Source of the DNA: DASQPR01 sp963797675
GTDB taxonomy: Bacteria > Actinomycetota > Actinomycetes > Mycobacteriales > Micromonosporaceae
DNA length: 64,000 nucleotides
Reading direction: 5' to 3'
Assembly: GCA_963797675.1 (NCBI GenBank)
Contig: CAWCQQ010000013.1
Span: forward strand, 1 to 64,000
Shown here piece by piece: positions 60,921 through 64,000 of the stretch. How positions within the stretch are numbered: the first letter of the stretch is position 1; each line of letters begins with the position of its first letter. Both the position numbers and the translations under genes were made by a program. Below the pieces are notes generated by a model. It ran no database searches, was not told the origin of the DNA, and saw only the letters and a list, made by a program, of their open reading frames with translations.

Positions 60921-61163
60921 TTACGCGCGCGCGCGGCGCCAGGCTCGGATGCCGAGCACACCGACGATCGTGCCGATCACCAGCGACACCGCGATCAGGA
61001 GCGCGTGAATCCACAGGAAGCCGGTCGGACTGCCGTGTCCGATATGCCGGGTTGCCCAGGCGCGCGGATCGTCCCAGATTGCCAGCGCAAACCTCGGCCA
61101 GATCACCCAGCTCCAGATGCCGACCACGATCAGAAAGCCGGCCCACCGGCGGGTAACTACCAC
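60921..61163 (-). CDS. SCO4848-family membrane protein
   Basis: Small membrane protein of 80 aa with two helices, matching the actinobacteria-specific SCO4848 family: WAGFLIVVGIWSWVIWPRFA, the loop GHGSPTGFLWIHALLIAVSL and VIGTIVGVLGIRAWR. GTG 61163 fits the family N-terminus. Function unknown. Divergent from the PIG-L deacetylase gene, 96 bases apart. Confidence 0.88.
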   Translation of the reverse strand: MVVTRRWAGFLIVVGIWSWVIWPRFALAIWDDPRAWATRHIGHGSPTGFLWIHALLIAVSLVIGTIVGVLGIRAWRRARA

Positions 61164-61259
61164 GCGGGCAGTATGCCAGCGCGACGGTCGCACCCGACGA
61201 CCACCGGTCGGGTGAGCCTCCGTGCAGGTCGACCGGACCGACCGGCCTATGGTTGATCC

Positions 61260-62093
61260 ATGGCTGATCGACCCCTGACACTGATGGCCGTCCACGCTCA
61301 TCCGGACGACGAAGCGACCGGCACGGGTGGCATCCTGGCCCGCAGCGCCGCCGAAGGCATCCGTACCGTGCTGGTCACGTGTACCGACGGTGCCTGCGGT
61401 GACGGCCCCGGCGGCGTCAAGCCGGGGGAGCCCGGCCACGATCCGGCGGCCGTCGTCGCGATGCGGATGAAAGAGCTGGAAACAAGCTGTGACCTGCTCC
61501 AGATCAGCGATCTCGAGCTGCTCAACTACGCCGACTCCGGGATGATGGGCTGGCCCGCGAACGACGCGCCGGGATCGTTCTGGACGACGCCGGTCGACGA
61601 GGCCGCCGCCCGGCTCGGCGAGCTGATCCGCACGTACCAGCCCGATGTGGTGGTCACGTACGACCCGAACGGCTTCTACGGCCATCCGGACCACATCCAG
61701 GCCCACCGGATCACGATGGCGGCCGTGGCCGCGACCGGCATCCCGGCGAAGGTGTACTGGACGACCGCACCGCGCTCCAAGATGGCGGAGTTCGTCGCCA
61801 TCATGCGCGAGTTCGGCGCGGACTGGGATGACCCGGACCCGTCCTCGGACACGCCGGAGCCGGAGATGGGCCTGCCGGACGACGAGATCACGACATGGGT
61901 CGACACGACCGCGTTCGGTGGGCAGAAATTCGACGCCCTCGCGGCGCATGCGAGCCAGAGCGAGAACATCTTCTTCCTGCGCATGGGCAAGGAACGGTTC
62001 AGCGAGCTGATGGGCATGGAGGCGTTCGTCCGCGTGCACGACACCACCGGCGCCGCGCTCCCCGAGGACGATCTGTTCGCCGGCCTGCGCTGA
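61260..62093 (+). CDS. PIG-L family deacetylase (mycothiol-type, MshB/Mca-like)
   Basis: Zinc-dependent N-acetyl-glucosaminyl deacetylase or amidase, 277 aa. The zinc site is formed by AVHAHPDDEATGTGGILARS (AHPDDE) and GFYGHPDHIQAHR (HPDH). GACGDGPGGVKPGEPGHDPA and the length are similar to mycothiol conjugate amidases and GlcNAc-Ins deacetylases of actinomycetes; I cannot decide between them or another PIG-L substrate. TATGGT lies 6-11 bases before the ATG, suggesting a leaderless transcript. Confidence 0.88.
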   Translation: MADRPLTLMAVHAHPDDEATGTGGILARSAAEGIRTVLVTCTDGACGDGPGGVKPGEPGHDPAAVVAMRMKELETSCDLLQISDLELLNYADSGMMGWPANDAPGSFWTTPVDEAAARLGELIRTYQPDVVVTYDPNGFYGHPDHIQAHRITMAAVAATGIPAKVYWTTAPRSKMAEFVAIMREFGADWDDPDPSSDTPEPEMGLPDDEITTWVDTTAFGGQKFDALAAHASQSENIFFLRMGKERFSELMGMEAFVRVHDTTGAALPEDDLFAGLR

Positions 62094-62125
62094 CGGTTTC
62101 GAAGCCGACAGCACGCCGGCGCGGC

Positions 62126-63547
62126 TCAGTCGATGAGGTCGCGCAGGCGGCGCATGCCCTCGTCGATGTCATCGGCAGCAATCGCGCCGTAGCCGATGAT
62201 CAGGCCGGGCGGGTGATGGTCGCCGTACCCGAAGCCGCTCAGCGCGTACGCGCCGACGCCGCTGTCGAAGGCCCGGCCGACGATGTCGTGCATCTGCTCG
62301 GCGGTGTGGTGCGGACTGATCGCGGCGACGTGCAGGCCGACCGCGCTGTCCACCGGCGCGAGGCAGTCCGCGAAGTCTCGTCGGAGTGCGTCGGTGACGA
62401 GCCGATGGCGCTCCTGATAGGTGCGGCGCATGGTCCGGATGTGGCGGGCGAACATGCCCGTCTCGATGAACTCGGCCAAGGCCGCTTGGGTCGGCATCGC
62501 GGTGTGCCAGTCGGTCAACAGCTTCGCCGCCCGCAGCGCCGGGAGCAGCGACATCGGCGCGATCAGGAAGCCCAGCCGGAACCCCGGCAGCATCGTCTTG
62601 GAGAACGATCCGACGTAGATCACGCGGCCGCTCCGATCGAGGCAGTGCAGCGCATCGAGGATGCCGGGACCGTAGCGGAATTCGCTGTCATAGTCGTCCT
62701 CGACAATCGCGGCGCCGTGCTTTTGGGCCCAGGCCAGCAGCGCCACCCGCCGCGCCTCGGTCATCGGCATGCCGAGCGGGAACTGATGCGACGGCGTGAC
62801 GTAGACGAGACGGGTGTCGTCCGGGATCTCGTCGACGACGATGCCGTCGGCATCCACCCGTACGCCGACGACGTGCATGCCCTGCGACTGCAGGAGCATC
62901 CGCGGGATGTGGTAGCCGGGAGCCTCCACCGCGACCGTGTCGCCGGGCTCGAGCAGCACCCGTGCGATCAGATCCACGGCCTGCTGGCAGCCGTTCGTGA
63001 CGACCACGTCATCGGCACCGGCCGATACGCCACGGGACACGCCGACGTGCCGTGCGATCGCCGCTCGCAGGCGTGGATCGCCGGCCGGCTCACCCGGGTT
63101 GCCACGGCCGATCGCCGAGGAACGCAGCTGCTGCGCCATCAGCCGCCGCCACGTCGTGTACGGAAACAGGGCGGCGTCCGGGAGTCCGGCCCGGAAGTCG
63201 TAGCGGGGCGTGGCGTCGACACCCCACCACTCCCCGTTCGACAGCTCGGCCCAGACCGGCCGCGGTTGCAGCGCGCTGGTCGGCCGGGGCGGCTCGGTCG
63301 TGCCGGCCGCCTGACCGGTCACGAAGCTGCCGGCGCCGATGCGGCCCTTGACGAGCCCGTCGGCGATCAGCCGGTCGTACGCGATGCCGACGGTGTATCG
63401 GGAGACGCCGACGCGTACGGCGAGGTCACGCGTCGCGGGCAGCCGCTCTCCCGGTCGCAGCCGGCCGTCGATGATCGCGTCGCGGATCTGCTGGTGCAAC
63501 TGGCCGACGAGATCCCGCCGAGTCGTGAACGTTACATGCAGCTCCAC
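62126..63547 (-). CDS. MocR/GabR-type regulator (GntR HTH fused to class I aminotransferase domain)
   Basis: PLP-dependent transcription factor, 473 aa. GntR winged helix at residues about 10-75 (QIRDAIIDGRLRPGERLPAT then RDLAVRVGVSRYTVGIAYDR). The aminotransferase-like domain has VVVTNGCQQAVDLIARVLLE, IVEDDYDSEFRYG and the PLP Lys in YVGSFSKTMLPGFRLGF. MocR proteins control vitamin B6 or amino-acid genes. It starts (GTG) 9 bases after the metG stop on the same strand, so it may be read from metG transcripts. Confidence 0.93.
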   Translation of the reverse strand: MELHVTFTTRRDLVGQLHQQIRDAIIDGRLRPGERLPATRDLAVRVGVSRYTVGIAYDRLIADGLVKGRIGAGSFVTGQAAGTTEPPRPTSALQPRPVWAELSNGEWWGVDATPRYDFRAGLPDAALFPYTTWRRLMAQQLRSSAIGRGNPGEPAGDPRLRAAIARHVGVSRGVSAGADDVVVTNGCQQAVDLIARVLLEPGDTVAVEAPGYHIPRMLLQSQGMHVVGVRVDADGIVVDEIPDDTRLVYVTPSHQFPLGMPMTEARRVALLAWAQKHGAAIVEDDYDSEFRYGPGILDALHCLDRSGRVIYVGSFSKTMLPGFRLGFLIAPMSLLPALRAAKLLTDWHTAMPTQAALAEFIETGMFARHIRTMRRTYQERHRLVTDALRRDFADCLAPVDSAVGLHVAAISPHHTAEQMHDIVGRAFDSGVGAYALSGFGYGDHHPPGLIIGYGAIAADDIDEGMRRLRDLID

Positions 63548-63556
63548 CGGCAGAGT

Positions 63557-64000
63557 TTATGCCGCATCGCCGATCAGAACACCTTTCCCGGGTCGGCAGA
63601 GTTCCGCCGGTGGCGGTGCACTGGGCCGAGATACGAGCGGCGGCATCGGGGAGGAACGGCTCCAGCTCGGTGGCCAGCGTGCGGCACGCGTACAGAAGAT
63701 TTCCGAGTACGCCGGAGAGCCGCGGGTCACCGGCTTTCGCGAGCTTCCACGGCGCCGTCGTCTCGATGTAGCGGTTCGCCTCGTCCACAATCGACCGCAG
63801 CGCGACGGTGGCCGCCCGGAAATCGGGAATCGCCAGCGCCGCGGCGATCAGATCCGGCGTCTCAGCGCACACCGCCAGCAGCGCCTTCGCGTCGTCGTCC
63901 GGCTGCGGTACGGGTGCGACGCCGTTGCGGAATCGGTGGATCATCGTGACCACCCGGTTCACGACGTTGCCGAAGCCACCGGCGAGATCCTCGCGCGTAC
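63557..64000 (-). pseudogene. metG: methionine--tRNA ligase, C-terminal part (cut by window edge; one frameshift near the end)
   Basis: 3' end of methionyl-tRNA synthetase; the 5' part lies beyond the window. The visible anticodon-binding domain reads EDLAGGFGNVVNRVVTMIHR, then IVDEANRYIETTAPWKLAKA and NLLYACRTLATELEPFLPDA, all standard for MetRS. Near 63590 the frame changes; shortening an AAA run by one gives TREGVLIGDAA and the TAA at 63557. An essential gene with such a clean break supports indel error in the sequence. Confidence 0.88.

Noticed and set aside
1..64000. CRISPR array, tRNA or rRNA genes, or an intact insertion sequence
   Set aside because: No regularly spaced repeats, cloverleaf-like sequence, transposase motif or terminal inverted repeats were seen by reading both strands; a profile search could still find a divergent tRNA.

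Overview
The window is a GC-rich, gene-dense stretch of an actinomycete (Actinomycetota) chromosome. The evidence is codon use with strong G/C in third positions, many GTG/TTG and probably leaderless starts, two F420/PPOX-type flavoproteins, an SCO4848-type membrane protein, a mycothiol-type PIG-L deacetylase, ECF42 and SigE-type sigma factors, a PP2C/STAS partner-switching pair and an LpqH-like lipoprotein. I cannot fix the genus. No tRNA, rRNA, CRISPR array, prophage or intact insertion sequence was seen.

Layout. 0.1-3.8 kb: a lipoprotein, a LuxR-type regulator, a small ABM-fold protein and a ZU5-domain lipoprotein. 3.8-10.4 kb: a CUT1-type sugar locus (LacI regulator, binding protein, two permeases, no ATPase) divergent from a glycogen-debranching-type glycosidase, with two LacI-like operators between them. 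10.4-23 kb: small regulator/enzyme pairs (TetR with an alpha/beta hydrolase, CGNR regulator with an EamA exporter), two VOC/ABM proteins, an internally deleted TIR-domain protein, a beta-propeller secreted protein, a nitronate monooxygenase and an FAD monooxygenase. 22-33 kb: a Cys-containing secreted protein, a SigE-type sigma factor, a DUF318 permease, a large duplicated beta-helix/discoidin surface protein, an SDR, a GNAT enzyme, a 14-TM exporter and small lipoproteins. 33-36 kb: a response regulator whose kinase is reduced to a 66-residue remnant, and a cyclophilin lipoprotein. 36-40 kb: a PadR - ABC ATPase - FtsX-permease operon. 40-49 kb: YCII protein with ECF42 sigma factor, LpqH-like lipoprotein, MFS exporter, a DedA-PAP2 fusion, PP2C phosphatase with STAS antagonist, and a P450.

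48.7-59 kb is the most coherent pathway block. A secreted GH95-type (alpha-L-fucosidase-like) enzyme with a beta/gamma-crystallin domain and fascin-like repeats is divergent from an L-fuconate dehydratase, a ribose-type ABC importer (binding protein, double ATPase, permease) and a FadR-type GntR regulator. A 24-bp perfect palindrome lies in the divergent promoter region. I infer a system that releases, imports and oxidatively degrades L-fucose or a related 6-deoxysugar. 58.7-64 kb holds a DUF4240 protein, a tiny ORF with a strong ribosome binding site and hairpin, a methyltransferase, a VOC protein, the SCO4848/PIG-L pair, a MocR regulator and the 3' end of metG.

The sequence carries roughly 35 single-base frame breaks, concentrated at 1-10.4 kb and 37.6-40 kb. 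Codon use and protein similarity continue across them in another frame, and many are repaired by changing one base in a short homopolymer. I therefore read them mostly as sequencing or assembly indels, while labelling the affected genes as disrupted in the sequence given.
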